Source: an uncultured Lachnospiraceae bacterium
GTDB taxonomy: Bacteria > Bacillota > Clostridia > Lachnospirales > Lachnospiraceae
Length of the DNA: 33,266 nucleotides
Direction: 5' to 3'
Assembly: GCA_910584325.1 (NCBI GenBank)
Contig: CAJTZH010000022.1
Span: forward strand, 1 to 33,266
Positions 1 to 8,500 of this stretch are shown here, one piece after another (the stretch's first letter is position 1; every line of letters begins with the position of its first letter). Below the pieces are notes generated by a model. It worked only from the letters and a program-made list of their open reading frames with translations. It ran no database searches and was not told the origin of the DNA. The position numbers and the translations under genes were made by a program.

Positions 1-1304
1 AGCCGGCCGGATACGCAATCTGGGAAAATATTCAGAAAGAGCTGGATACGCGGTTTAAGGAGACCGGCGTAGAGAATGTTTATATGCCGATGTTTATACC
101 GGAAAGCCTTCTTCAGAAAGAGAAGGATCATGTGGAAGGCTTTGCGCCGGAAGTTGCATGGGTTACGCATGGAGGAATGGAGCCGCTTGCGGAGAGGCTT
201 TGTGTAAGACCGACTTCGGAGACTTTATTCTGTGATTATTACGCGAATTGTGTTGAGTCTTACAGAGACTTGCCAAAACTTTCCAACCAGTGGTGTTCCG
301 TGGTGCGTTGGGAGAAAGAGACAAGACCGTTCCTTCGTTCCAGAGAGTTTTTGTGGCAGGAGGGACATACGGCGCATGCAACACAGGAGGAAGCAGAACA
401 GAGAACCGTTCAGATGTTGAATCTTTACGCGGATTTTCTTGAGGAAGTCCTTGCGATTCCTGTCATAAAAGGGCAGAAGACGGAAAAAGAAAAATTTGCG
501 GGTGCGGTGGCTACATATACGGTAGAAGCTTTGATGCACGACGGTAAGGCTTTGCAGTCAGGAACCAGTCATAACTTTGGCGACGGGTTTGCCAAAGCGT
601 TTGGCATACAATTTACGGATAAGGATAATACGCTCAAATATGTTCATCAGACTTCGTGGGGAATGACTACGAGACTGATTGGCGCCATCATCATGGTTCA
701 TGGCGACGACAGGGGGCTTGTACTTCCGCCGAGGATTGCGCCGACCCAGATTGCAATTATTCCGATTCAGCAGAAAAAGGAAGGGGTTCTTGAAAAGGCG
801 GCACAGTTAAAAGATATGCTCGCAGGATTCCGGGTAAAGGTAGACGATACGGATAAGAGTCCGGGATGGAAATTCTCGGAGCAGGAGATGAGAGGTATTC
901 CGTTAAGAGTCGAAATCGGACCGAAAGATATCGAAGCCGGTCAGTGTGTTGTAGTAAGGCGTGATAACGGCGAAAAGACTACCGTTTTGATAGATGAACT
1001 TTCATTGAAGGTAACTGAGATTCTTGATACAATGCAGAGAGAGATGTTAGAGAGAGCAAGGGCACACCGTGACGCGCATACTTATACTGCAGTAACGTAC
1101 GAAGAATTTAAGGAGACCGTTGCAAAGAAACCGGGATTTATCAAAGCGATGTGGTGCGGCGACGAGGCGTGTGAACTGCAGATTAAAGAAGATACGACGG
1201 CAACTTCAAGATGTATGCCGTTTGAACAGGAGCAGCTGTCGGATAAGTGCGTATGTTGTGGAAGACCTGCAAAGAAAATGGTATTCTGGGGTAAGGCATA
1301 TTAA
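1..1304 (+). CDS. proS: Prolyl-tRNA synthetase, archaeal/eukaryote type (5'-truncated)
   Basis: Class II aminoacyl-tRNA synthetase that charges tRNA-Pro with proline in the cytoplasm. The frame is open from the first complete codon (position 3), so the gene runs in from outside the window. About 45 N-terminal residues appear to be missing relative to the usual length of roughly 480 residues for this type (from memory). The first visible residues, PAGYAIWENIQKEL, match the N-terminal region of the family, so the internal ATG at 84 is not the start. Class II motif 2 is seen in RWEKETRPFLRSREFLWQEG. A core segment reads HQTSWGMTTRLIGA, followed by HGDDRGLVLPPRIAP. The C-terminal region has the cysteine-rich zinc module (CGDEACE, then CVCCGRPAKK) and ends in tyrosine, as in the archaeal/Thermus-like ProRS rather than the long bacterial form with an editing insertion. 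cca follows after 30 bases. Confidence 0.96.
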   Translation, partial: PAGYAIWENIQKELDTRFKETGVENVYMPMFIPESLLQKEKDHVEGFAPEVAWVTHGGMEPLAERLCVRPTSETLFCDYYANCVESYRDLPKLSNQWCSVVRWEKETRPFLRSREFLWQEGHTAHATQEEAEQRTVQMLNLYADFLEEVLAIPVIKGQKTEKEKFAGAVATYTVEALMHDGKALQSGTSHNFGDGFAKAFGIQFTDKDNTLKYVHQTSWGMTTRLIGAIIMVHGDDRGLVLPPRIAPTQIAIIPIQQKKEGVLEKAAQLKDMLAGFRVKVDDTDKSPGWKFSEQEMRGIPLRVEIGPKDIEAGQCVVVRRDNGEKTTVLIDELSLKVTEILDTMQREMLERARAHRDAHTYTAVTYEEFKETVAKKPGFIKAMWCGDEACELQIKEDTTATSRCMPFEQEQLSDKCVCCGRPAKKMVFWGKAY

Positions 1305-1334
1305 TGAAAATAGAAATAAAGTGAGTGATAGTAA

Positions 1335-2609
1335 TTGATAAAAGCAGGAAAGCTTAGAATTGAATTACCAAAGGACGTTAAGTATATTATTGACACGTTA
1401 TGCGGGCATGACTTTGAGGCGTATGCCGTAGGCGGATGTATCCGCGACAGCATTTTAAAGCGGAATCCTGACGATTGGGATATTACTACAAACGCCCTGC
1501 CGGAACAGGTAAAGGAGCTGTTTAAAAGAACAGTAGATACCGGGATTCGTCACGGAACGGTTACTGTGATGATAGACAAGGCGGGCTACGAGGTGACAAC
1601 TTACCGCATTGACGGTGAGTATGAGGACAAAAGACACCCGAAAACAGTCGAATTTTCTGCTGATTTGGTTGAAGACCTCAAACGCAGGGATTTTACGATT
1701 AATGCCATGGCGTATAATGATAAAACGGGACTGCGCGACGAATTTGGCGGAATCAGTGATATCCGCAAATGTATGGTGCGTTGTGTGGGGAACCCGAAAG
1801 AACGTTTTAATGAGGATGCGTTGAGAATGATGCGTGCCATTCGTTTTTCCGCGCAGTTAAGATTTTCTATTCACAGAGAGACGCTGGAGGCGATTAAGGC
1901 ACTGGCGCCGAATATTAAGAAAATCAGCATGGAACGCGTCCAGACGGAGCTTATAAAGACACTGATGTCGGACAGACCGGAGACGGTGGAATTATTTTCA
2001 GAATGTGGATTGTTAAAACATATACTGCCACAGATTGATACAATTTTAAAATCTCCCAAAAAGACGCTTGTTTTAAGAATGTTAAAAAATTCTGAAAAAA
2101 CAGTGGTTATGAGGTACGGAGCATTGTTGTACTATGCAGGTGAGCAGGGAGCGCGTGAAACGCTGAGGACGTTAAAACTCGACAATGATACGATAGAAAT
2201 GGTTACAAAGCTGATAAAATATGAGGCGGTGCCGATTAAGGTGAATGAGGTTGACGTCAGACAGGCAATGCACGATTTGGGTGTGGATTTTATTCCGCTG
2301 CTTCGGGCATACAAGAGAAATATATATAAGTCAAAAGAGGAAGCGATGTTTATTCCAATGGGAAAACATCTGACGCAGATAGAGACGGTTTACAAGCTTT
2401 ATCAGCAGATTGTGGCGCGCGGGGACTGTGTGCTGCTCAAGGATTTAGCGGTAAACGGTAAAGATTTAATTGATTTGGGAATGAAACCGGGAGAGGAAAT
2501 CGGGGAGATGCTTGACCTGCTCTTGCGGGTTGTCATTGAAAAACCGATTGAGAATGACAGACAGGTTCTTCTGGCGCTGGTGGAAGGAAAGCTTGCAGAC
2601 GAAAATTAA
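1335..2609 (+). CDS. cca: CCA-adding tRNA nucleotidyltransferase
   Basis: Adds or repairs the 3'-terminal CCA of tRNAs using CTP and ATP, in the cytoplasm (class II polymerase-beta superfamily). The head domain shows GGCIRDSIL (about residues 34-42) and then DDWDITTNA, with the two metal-binding aspartates. It is followed by DLKRRDFTINAMAYN and the neck motif RFNEDALRMMRAIRFS, all classic family signatures. The length of 424 residues is usual for a Gram-positive enzyme, and no clear HD phosphohydrolase motif is seen in the C-terminal half. The start is taken as TTG at 1335. Three in-frame stops lie immediately upstream (1326-1334), so it cannot start earlier. The ribosome site is weak. It probably shares a transcript with proS, and a hairpin terminator follows at 2615. 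Confidence 0.95.
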   Translation: MIKAGKLRIELPKDVKYIIDTLCGHDFEAYAVGGCIRDSILKRNPDDWDITTNALPEQVKELFKRTVDTGIRHGTVTVMIDKAGYEVTTYRIDGEYEDKRHPKTVEFSADLVEDLKRRDFTINAMAYNDKTGLRDEFGGISDIRKCMVRCVGNPKERFNEDALRMMRAIRFSAQLRFSIHRETLEAIKALAPNIKKISMERVQTELIKTLMSDRPETVELFSECGLLKHILPQIDTILKSPKKTLVLRMLKNSEKTVVMRYGALLYYAGEQGARETLRTLKLDNDTIEMVTKLIKYEAVPIKVNEVDVRQAMHDLGVDFIPLLRAYKRNIYKSKEEAMFIPMGKHLTQIETVYKLYQQIVARGDCVLLKDLAVNGKDLIDLGMKPGEEIGEMLDLLLRVVIEKPIENDRQVLLALVEGKLADEN

Positions 2610-2614
2610 ATAAG

Positions 2615-2688
2615 TATCCCATCAACATATTTTAATGAAGAGGTTCATAAAATTAATAGACTCTTCAGATGGTTGATGGGATATTTTT
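2615..2688 (+). terminator. Compound stem-loop terminator after cca
   Basis: A perfect 12-bp inverted repeat pairs 2615-2626 (TATCCCATCAAC) with 2672-2683 (GTTGATGGGATA). A second 7-bp stem is nested inside it (TGAAGAG 2636-2642 with CTCTTCA 2661-2667). A five-T run at 2684-2688 directly follows the outer stem, as in a Rho-independent terminator. The span from outer arm to outer arm is unusually long. It could also act as a leader structure for the next gene, whose ribosome site begins only seven bases after the T run. Confidence 0.65.
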
Positions 2689-2707
2689 ATGTTTGGAGGC
2701 AGTAAAA

Positions 2708-3685
2708 GTGGGGGTTTTTGATCAATATGGAATATCTGTATACAGAACGGTAAGAGGAAGAGGAGCATTTATCTGTGAAACAAGCGACGGTATGAAGCTT
2801 CTTCGGGAAACGGCTTATTCTAAGGAAAAGTATGCAAAAGAGGATTATGTGACGGGCGCTTTGTATCATTCGGGTTATGAGGCGGTAGATATATTCTGTA
2901 AAACCCTTACAGGAGAGTTGTTTGCAGAAGACGAGGAGAAGAAGAAATATTATCTTAAAAACTGGTTTGAGGCCAGTGAGTGCGATGTGAAAAGTTATCA
3001 TGACGTAATGGAGGCAGTTGCAGGCATTGCCAAAGTGCATTTATATCTTAACAAATTACAAATTTGTCCGGAAGAGCTTTCGTTTAAGATTCCGGCAGCG
3101 GAAAATCTGAAAGAACGATTCGGGCGCAAATATAAAGAAATGCGTTCCATAAATAATTATTTAAGAAAAAAGAAAAAGAAAACGGATTTTGAGCGCAAGG
3201 CATGGGAAAATATGCAGGGTTTTCTGCATGAGGCGGACAGCGCCATGGAGCTTTTAGAGCAGTTTGATTATACCGTTTTTTTTCAAAACGCATTAGACCG
3301 GTGTGTGCTGGTGCATGGTTCGTGTAATCACCACAATATACTGACAGGAAAAAATTATGTGGCGGTCGTTAATTTTGAACGCGCGCATATTAATTTGCAG
3401 ATAACAGATTTGTATGATTTTATGAGGAAAGTGCTCGAAAAGTATCAATGGGATATCAAACTGGCATACCGCATGATTGACGAGTATAACCGGCTGAAAA
3501 CAATTGGTGAGGAAGAGTTAAAGCTTCTGGCGGTGTTGTTTGGGTATCCGGAAAAATACTTTAAGATTATGAACCATTACTATACTTCGTCTAAGGCATG
3601 GATACCCGATAAAGATATTGAGAAATTAAATGTGGTGGTAAAACAGAATGAGGCAAGATTAAGGTTTGTAGAATCCTTGAAATAA
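2708..3685 (+). CDS. CotS-family spore-coat kinase-like protein
   Basis: Member of the CotS/YutH-type spore-coat group, which has an aminoglycoside-phosphotransferase-like fold. The start is taken as GTG at 2708, because GGAGG at 2695-2699 lies eight bases before it. The earlier in-frame ATG at 2669 is inside the terminator hairpin and has no ribosome site. From GTG the protein is 325 residues and begins MGVFDQYGI, with a following RTVRGRGAFICET segment typical of the family. The catalytic-loop position reads VHGSCNHHN and the usual metal-binding IDFD position reads VVNFER. Both key aspartates are therefore replaced, which suggests a pseudokinase; this is inference from a hand alignment. A lysine-rich stretch (RKKKKKT) lies near the middle. 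The role in the coat is unknown. A promoter for the next operon overlaps the 3' end. Confidence 0.8.
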   Translation: MGVFDQYGISVYRTVRGRGAFICETSDGMKLLRETAYSKEKYAKEDYVTGALYHSGYEAVDIFCKTLTGELFAEDEEKKKYYLKNWFEASECDVKSYHDVMEAVAGIAKVHLYLNKLQICPEELSFKIPAAENLKERFGRKYKEMRSINNYLRKKKKKTDFERKAWENMQGFLHEADSAMELLEQFDYTVFFQNALDRCVLVHGSCNHHNILTGKNYVAVVNFERAHINLQITDLYDFMRKVLEKYQWDIKLAYRMIDEYNRLKTIGEEELKLLAVLFGYPEKYFKIMNHYYTSSKAWIPDKDIEKLNVVVKQNEARLRFVESLK

Positions 3686-3705
3686 TCCGCAAAATAAAGT
3701 ATAAT
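3677..3705 (+). promoter_or_regulatory. SigA-type promoter of the heptose/glycan operon
   Basis: TTGAAA (3677-3682), a 17-base spacer, and a perfect TATAAT (3700-3705). Transcription would start near 3712, about 30 bases before the TTG start of gmhA. The -35 box overlaps the stop codon of the CotS-like gene. It is the only strong promoter seen before the eleven-gene run that ends at 15416. Confidence 0.8.
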
Positions 3706-3742
3706 AAAAAAGATTATAATTATTTAGGTGGAGAGGATTTTT

Positions 3743-4336
3743 TTGAAAGAGTACATCAGGAGCAATATAGAAGAGAGTATTAGTACAAAAAAGAAGCTGC
3801 TCGCGGATGAAAGCCTCCTTTCCGTAGTAGAAGAAGTTTCACGTATTTGTATAGACGCCTATGAAAAAGGCAATAAAATAATGGTATGTGGTAACGGCGG
3901 AAGCGCGTCGGACGCACAGCATATGGCAGGCGAACTGGTCGGAAGATATAAAATGGAACGGGCAGGAATTCCTGCAATTGCATTAAACGCTAATACCACG
4001 GTGATGACGGCACTGGGCAATGATTACGACTACAAAAGTATTTTTGCAAAACAAGTCGCGGCATTAGGAAAAAAAGAAGACATTTTATTTGTTATTTCGA
4101 CAAGCGGCAATTCCAAAAATACGGTTCTTGCCTGCGAAACGGCAAAAAAAATGGGAATTATTACGGTGGCGCTTACGGGAGAAACAGGGGGCGCGTTGAA
4201 AGCGCTGTGTGATTATACCATTCATGTGCCGTCAGACAATACGCCAAGGATTCAGGAGATGCATATTCTGATTATTCACAGTTTATGCGGCATTATAGAG
4301 AAAGAACTATATAACAGAGGATTTTTTGAGGATTGA
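3743..4336 (+). CDS. gmhA: Sedoheptulose-7-phosphate isomerase (phosphoheptose isomerase)
   Basis: First enzyme of ADP-heptose synthesis; converts sedoheptulose-7-phosphate to D-glycero-D-manno-heptose-7-phosphate. SIS-domain protein with the family signature CGNGGSASDAQHMAGELVGR and the sugar-phosphate loop STSGNSKNT. A late QEMHILIIHSLCG segment carries the histidine expected in the active site. The start is set at TTG 3743 because GGAGAGG (3730-3736) lies six bases before it. An in-frame GTG at 3728 overlaps that ribosome site and has none of its own. The product from TTG is 197 residues, the normal size. It is the first gene of a tightly packed operon, with gmhB three bases downstream. 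Confidence 0.94.
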   Translation: MKEYIRSNIEESISTKKKLLADESLLSVVEEVSRICIDAYEKGNKIMVCGNGGSASDAQHMAGELVGRYKMERAGIPAIALNANTTVMTALGNDYDYKSIFAKQVAALGKKEDILFVISTSGNSKNTVLACETAKKMGIITVALTGETGGALKALCDYTIHVPSDNTPRIQEMHILIIHSLCGIIEKELYNRGFFED

Positions 4337-4339
4337 TAA

Positions 4340-4861
4340 ATGACCAAAGCTGTTTTTCTGGATAGAGACGGAACAATTAACGAGGAAGTGGACTATCTGC
4401 ATGAATGCCATAAGATGAAGTTTATTCCCGGAACAAAAGAAGCGTTGCGGCTTTTAAAAGAAAAGGGATATCTTCTGATTGTGATTACCAATCAGTCCGG
4501 TGTAGGCAGGGGATATTATCCCTTAGAGGATGTTGAACGGCTGCATCGGTATATGAATGAATTGTTAAGAGAAAACGGGACAGAGATAGATGGTTTTTAT
4601 TGCTGTCCTCATGTGGAGGAGGACAAGTGTTCCTGCCGGAAACCTGGAACGGGGCTGTATTTAAAAGCACAGATTGATTTTGATATTGATTTGAAACAGT
4701 CATATATGGTCGGAGATAAGGTGACGGACATTCTTGCGGCAAAGGAGCTTGGATGTGGAGTCGGTTTGCTGTTTTCGGGACATACTATCAGTGAAGAACA
4801 CCGAATGCAATATGAAAAATACTGTTACAGAAATCTGCTGGAGTTTGCCAGGGCATTATAG
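4340..4861 (+). CDS. gmhB: D-glycero-beta-D-manno-heptose-1,7-bisphosphate 7-phosphatase
   Basis: Removes the 7-phosphate from heptose-1,7-bisphosphate between the two HldE steps. It is a small HAD-IIIA phosphatase of 173 residues, normal for GmhB. Motif I is FLDRDGTIN with nucleophile Asp8 and acid/base Asp10, and motif II is ITNQSG (Thr50). The zinc loop is CPH...CSC (Cys89, His91, Cys97, Cys99), followed by Arg100-Lys101. Motif IV is VGDKVTDI (Asp126 and Asp130). The zinc loop distinguishes GmhB-type enzymes from histidinol-phosphatase-only relatives, although that enzyme shares the fold. The position between gmhA and hldE supports the heptose role. Confidence 0.94.
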   Translation: MTKAVFLDRDGTINEEVDYLHECHKMKFIPGTKEALRLLKEKGYLLIVITNQSGVGRGYYPLEDVERLHRYMNELLRENGTEIDGFYCCPHVEEDKCSCRKPGTGLYLKAQIDFDIDLKQSYMVGDKVTDILAAKELGCGVGLLFSGHTISEEHRMQYEKYCYRNLLEFARAL

Positions 4862-4873
4862 AAAGAGACAGAA

Positions 4874-6073
4874 ATGGGAGTAAAAGGTAAAATCGATAAA
4901 TTATTAAGATGGGGAAAAATTTGGCTGGCTCAGTTTGCGACAGTAAAAATGTCAAATGCAAGGTGTAAGGCAGGCACGGGGAAAGTTCTGGTAATTAAAT
5001 CCGATGCCATCGGGGATTTTCTTATTTGGCTGGACAGCGCCAAGGAGTTGAGGGAACTATACAAAGATAAACGGATTGTGCTGATATGCAGCAGTCCCTG
5101 TGTAGATATTGCAGAATCTACAGGATATTTTGACGAGATACAGACATTGAATATTCGTAAATTTGAGGGTGACGCAGCATATCGGAGAGAAATACTACGG
5201 CAGTTTGGGAATTTGTCTTTTGACGTGCTGATACAGACAGCATTTTCCAGAACAGTGCATATGGATATGCTTGCTGCGGCAATTCCTGCCGCACAAAAAA
5301 TTGCGCTCGTATCCGACGAATCCCGTACAAACTTAAGCCGTTATATCGTTACAAAATCCAATAAAAAGAAGTTAGATTCCATATATGATAAATTGATTCC
5401 CGCAACAGACGGATGGCTTATGGAAGTTAAAAGAAACGGCGAACTGATACGGGGACTGGGCAAAAGTGATTTTCAATCAGGTATGCCTGTACTAAAACCA
5501 TATGACGCAGCGGACGGAATTATTCCCAAAGGAGATTATTTTGTGATTTTTCCCGGAGCGAGCACACCGAAAAAAATGTGGGCTATTCATAATTTTGCGC
5601 AAATTGCGGACTATGTTTGTGAGAAGACCGGATGGAGGGCATACGCCTGCGGAAGCAGAGAAGAACAGGTTTTGTATGAGCGTCTGAATCGGCCGCAGAT
5701 TGTGGATTATTTTGGTAAGACAACATTGATGGAACTTGCAGAAGTGATTCGTCACGCGAAACTTGTGATTAGTAACGATACCAGCGGCATCCATTTTGCG
5801 GCAGCGGTGAATACACCGTCGGTCTGTATTCTTGGAGAATATAATTACGGAAGATTCCTTCCGTATGATTATGACAGGGAATACGGCAGTGAGTTAAAAC
5901 CGATGATAGTATGTCATGCCGGTATGGACTGCAAACGGTGCGCGGCAGGGAAGATGACATCAGAATGCAATGCGTGCATGGCGTCCACCGGAAGATATCT
6001 GTGCGTGGATAAAGTAACGGTATCTCAGGTGAAAGAAGCCGTTGACAGGATAATAAATACTTACGAGGTGTAA
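4874..6073 (+). CDS. GT9-family heptosyltransferase
   Basis: Likely transfers heptose from ADP-heptose to a glycan or lipid-linked acceptor at the cytoplasmic face of the membrane. The GT9 N-terminal motif is seen in VLVIKSDAIGDFLIW (about residues 38-52). The nucleotide-binding C-terminal half shows FPGASTPKKMW and the family motif NDTSGIHFAAA, followed by LGEYNYGRFLPY. The tail has a cluster of cysteines (CHAGMDCKRC, then ECNAC), as seen in some GT9 enzymes with a small metal-like knuckle. The length of 399 residues is normal. It sits between gmhB and hldE, three bases before hldE, which supports ADP-heptose as donor. The acceptor cannot be read from the sequence. Confidence 0.88.
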   Translation: MGVKGKIDKLLRWGKIWLAQFATVKMSNARCKAGTGKVLVIKSDAIGDFLIWLDSAKELRELYKDKRIVLICSSPCVDIAESTGYFDEIQTLNIRKFEGDAAYRREILRQFGNLSFDVLIQTAFSRTVHMDMLAAAIPAAQKIALVSDESRTNLSRYIVTKSNKKKLDSIYDKLIPATDGWLMEVKRNGELIRGLGKSDFQSGMPVLKPYDAADGIIPKGDYFVIFPGASTPKKMWAIHNFAQIADYVCEKTGWRAYACGSREEQVLYERLNRPQIVDYFGKTTLMELAEVIRHAKLVISNDTSGIHFAAAVNTPSVCILGEYNYGRFLPYDYDREYGSELKPMIVCHAGMDCKRCAAGKMTSECNACMASTGRYLCVDKVTVSQVKEAVDRIINTYEV

Positions 6074-6075
6074 AT

Positions 6076-7521
6076 ATGACGAAGGAAATGATACAAACTA
6101 TGGCAGTGAAGCCTAAAAAATTTTTGGTAATCGGCGATATCATGCTGGACAAGTATTGTAACGGTAAAATCAACCGGATCTCGCCGGAGGCGCCGGTTCC
6201 GGTTCTTCGGTATCAAGGTGAGCGAAACGTTTTAGGCGGCGCGGCAAATGTGGCTACAAATCTCGCCGGTATCGGGCAGAAGGTGGCGCTGATGGCATGT
6301 GTGGGTGATGATACGACAGGAAGAGAGATTCGGGAACTTCTTTCCGAGGCAGGGATTGATTCTGAAATGATTATTTCCGAGAAGGAACGTCCGACAACAG
6401 TAAAAACAAGGTTTGTCGCAGGTCACCAGCAGCTTCTTCGTGTTGATGACGAAAGTACGGCAGATATAACTGAGGAAACAAAACAAACCATTCTTCAGAT
6501 ATACAGAAGACGGGTAGGTGAGTTTGATTTAATTTTGATTTCCGATTATATGAAAGGAATGTTATCTTATGAATTTACGCAGAATCTGATTCGAATTGCA
6601 AAAGAAGCCGGTAAGCGTGTTATTGTTGATGTAAAAGATTTGAATGCTTCTAAGTATGCAGGCTCTTATTTGTTAAAACCGAATCGCAAAGAACTTCAGG
6701 ATTTAACAGGTTTTCCTGTGGAAACCATGAATGATGTAGTTGAAGCGATGAAAGAACTTCGCAGAAAGGCGCAATGTAAATGTATTCTTGCGACATTAAG
6801 CGCTGACGGGATGGCGTTCCTCAGCGAAGATGATACGGTTTTATTTGAGAAATGTGATTCCAGAAAGGTGTATGATGTAGTTGGGGCAGGAGATACGGCA
6901 TTTGCTTATGTGGCGGCGTCATTGAGTTTTGGATTTTCATTAAAAAATATGTTGAAGATATCAAATACAGCTTCTTCTATTAAGATTACACGGTTTGGAA
7001 CTTCGGTTGTTACACTGGGAGATGTAATAGATGAGCTGTTCCACGAAGTGAATAAAATCCAGACGCAGGATACGATTGAAAAAGCGCTTAGCAATCAGAG
7101 AGATAAGAAGATTGTATTTACGAATGGATGTTTTGACATTCTCCATATCGGTCATATCCGTTATCTTAAGGAAGCGAAAGCAAAAGGCGATATTCTTGTA
7201 CTTGGCCTGAATTCCGATGAATCGGTCAGAAAGTTAAAAGGTCCGCGTCGTCCTGTTAATAAAGAGCAGGACAGGGTGGATATGCTGGCGGAGATGGAAT
7301 TTATTGATTATGTAGTAGTTTTCGAGGAGGATACGCCATACAATCTGATTATAAAAGTGAAACCGGATATTTTGGTTAAAGGCGGCGATTACGAACCGGA
7401 TAAGATTGTAGGAGCCGATTTTGTCCGTTCACGGGGCGGAAGTGTTGAAGTCATTCCGTTTGTGGAGGGAAAATCAACTACCAATATTATAAATGCAATG
7501 AAACGATTGGAAGGAGAATAG
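6076..7521 (+). CDS. hldE: Bifunctional heptose-7-phosphate kinase / heptose-1-phosphate adenylyltransferase
   Basis: Carries out two steps: phosphorylation of D-beta-D-heptose-7-phosphate to the 1,7-bisphosphate, and, after GmhB, adenylylation to ADP-D-beta-D-heptose. Residues 1 to about 320 are a PfkB/ribokinase-type kinase, with GGAANVATNLAGIG near residue 54 and VVGAGDTAFAY with catalytic Asp273. From about residue 345 there is a cytidylyltransferase-like domain with FTNGCFDILHIGH (HxGH at 357-360), then RPVNKEQDRVDMLA and a C-terminal KSTTNIINAMK. The length of 481 residues matches full bifunctional HldE (RfaE). Both domains look intact. hldD follows after two bases. Confidence 0.96.
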   Translation: MTKEMIQTMAVKPKKFLVIGDIMLDKYCNGKINRISPEAPVPVLRYQGERNVLGGAANVATNLAGIGQKVALMACVGDDTTGREIRELLSEAGIDSEMIISEKERPTTVKTRFVAGHQQLLRVDDESTADITEETKQTILQIYRRRVGEFDLILISDYMKGMLSYEFTQNLIRIAKEAGKRVIVDVKDLNASKYAGSYLLKPNRKELQDLTGFPVETMNDVVEAMKELRRKAQCKCILATLSADGMAFLSEDDTVLFEKCDSRKVYDVVGAGDTAFAYVAASLSFGFSLKNMLKISNTASSIKITRFGTSVVTLGDVIDELFHEVNKIQTQDTIEKALSNQRDKKIVFTNGCFDILHIGHIRYLKEAKAKGDILVLGLNSDESVRKLKGPRRPVNKEQDRVDMLAEMEFIDYVVVFEEDTPYNLIIKVKPDILVKGGDYEPDKIVGADFVRSRGGSVEVIPFVEGKSTTNIINAMKRLEGE

Positions 7522-7523
7522 GA

Positions 7524-8489
7524 ATGAGTGTAGTAGTAACAGGCGGTGCCGGGTTTATCGGGAGCTGCATCGTAGCGAAGTTAAATGAAATGGGAATAGA
7601 AGATATCTATATTGTAGATAACGTAAATACATCGGAGAAATGGATGAACCTGCGGAACAAAAAATATATCCGCTATTATCATAAGGATGAGTTTCTTGAC
7701 GAGCTGCCAAAACTTTCCGGGATAACGCATATTATTCATATGGGAGCATGTTCCGCCACAACGGAGCAGGATTTTGACTATTTGTATAAAAACAATTATC
7801 TGTATACCATTGCGTTATGGGAATATTGCACCAAAGAGCAGATAAGTTTTCTTTATGCAAGTTCGGCGGCAACTTACGGCGACGGAGAGCAGGGATTTGA
7901 CGATAAGATGAATATTGATTCGCTGATGCCGCTCAACCGCTATGGATATTCCAAGCAGATTTTTGATTTGTGGGCAAAGAAACAGGAAGAAAAACCGAAA
8001 CAAGTTGTGGGAATGAAGTTTTTCAACGTTTATGGTCCGAATGAGTATGCTAAGGGAAGAATGGCAAGTATGATTTATCACGGATATAATCAGGTGATTG
8101 AAAATAATTGTATTAAGCTGTTTCGGTCGTATAAAGAAGGTTATGAGGACGGCGGACAGCTCCGTGATTTTGTTTATATTAAGGATATCTGTGATGTGAT
8201 TGCATTTTTGATTGAGAATCCTTCCGTAAACGGATTATTTAATCTTGGAACGGGCCATGCGGAAAGTTTCCGTGTGTTAGCAGAGTCGGTTTTTGAGGCG
8301 CTTGGAAGAACACCGAATATTCAGTATATAGAAATGCCCGAGGATTTAAGAGGAAAGTATCAGTATTATACACAGGCAGATATGGAAAAACTTCATGAAG
8401 CGGGATATACGAGACAATTTCATGATTTAAGGAGCGGAGCAGCAGATTATGTTCAGAATTATCTGGACAAGAATTTTTTAGTTTGGTAG
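7524..8489 (+). CDS. hldD: ADP-L-glycero-D-manno-heptose 6-epimerase
   Basis: Converts ADP-D-glycero-D-manno-heptose to the L-glycero form, the final donor in the pathway. It is an extended SDR with NADP-binding GGAGFIGS (residues 7-14) and the HldD-type segment HMGACSATTEQDFDYLYKNN. The serine-rich region YASSAATYG (111-119) precedes the catalytic YGYSK (Tyr140, Lys144). KFFNVYGPNEY and LRDFVYIKDI follow. The length of 321 residues is normal. Its presence means the organism should make the L,D-heptose epimer, rather than stopping at the D,D form that known Gram-positive S-layer glycan pathways use. Confidence 0.95.
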   Translation: MSVVVTGGAGFIGSCIVAKLNEMGIEDIYIVDNVNTSEKWMNLRNKKYIRYYHKDEFLDELPKLSGITHIIHMGACSATTEQDFDYLYKNNYLYTIALWEYCTKEQISFLYASSAATYGDGEQGFDDKMNIDSLMPLNRYGYSKQIFDLWAKKQEEKPKQVVGMKFFNVYGPNEYAKGRMASMIYHGYNQVIENNCIKLFRSYKEGYEDGGQLRDFVYIKDICDVIAFLIENPSVNGLFNLGTGHAESFRVLAESVFEALGRTPNIQYIEMPEDLRGKYQYYTQADMEKLHEAGYTRQFHDLRSGAADYVQNYLDKNFLVW

Positions 8490-8500
8490 GAGACAATTAG

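Noticed and set aside
2669..2707. ATG at 2669 as start of the CotS-like gene
   Set aside because: It lies in the terminator stem, lacks a ribosome site, and the family-like N-terminus begins at GTG 2708 behind GGAGG.
3780..3983. Minus-strand frames over gmhA and other short antisense frames throughout the window
   Set aside because: Shadows of genes with clear motifs; no ribosome sites or recognisable products.
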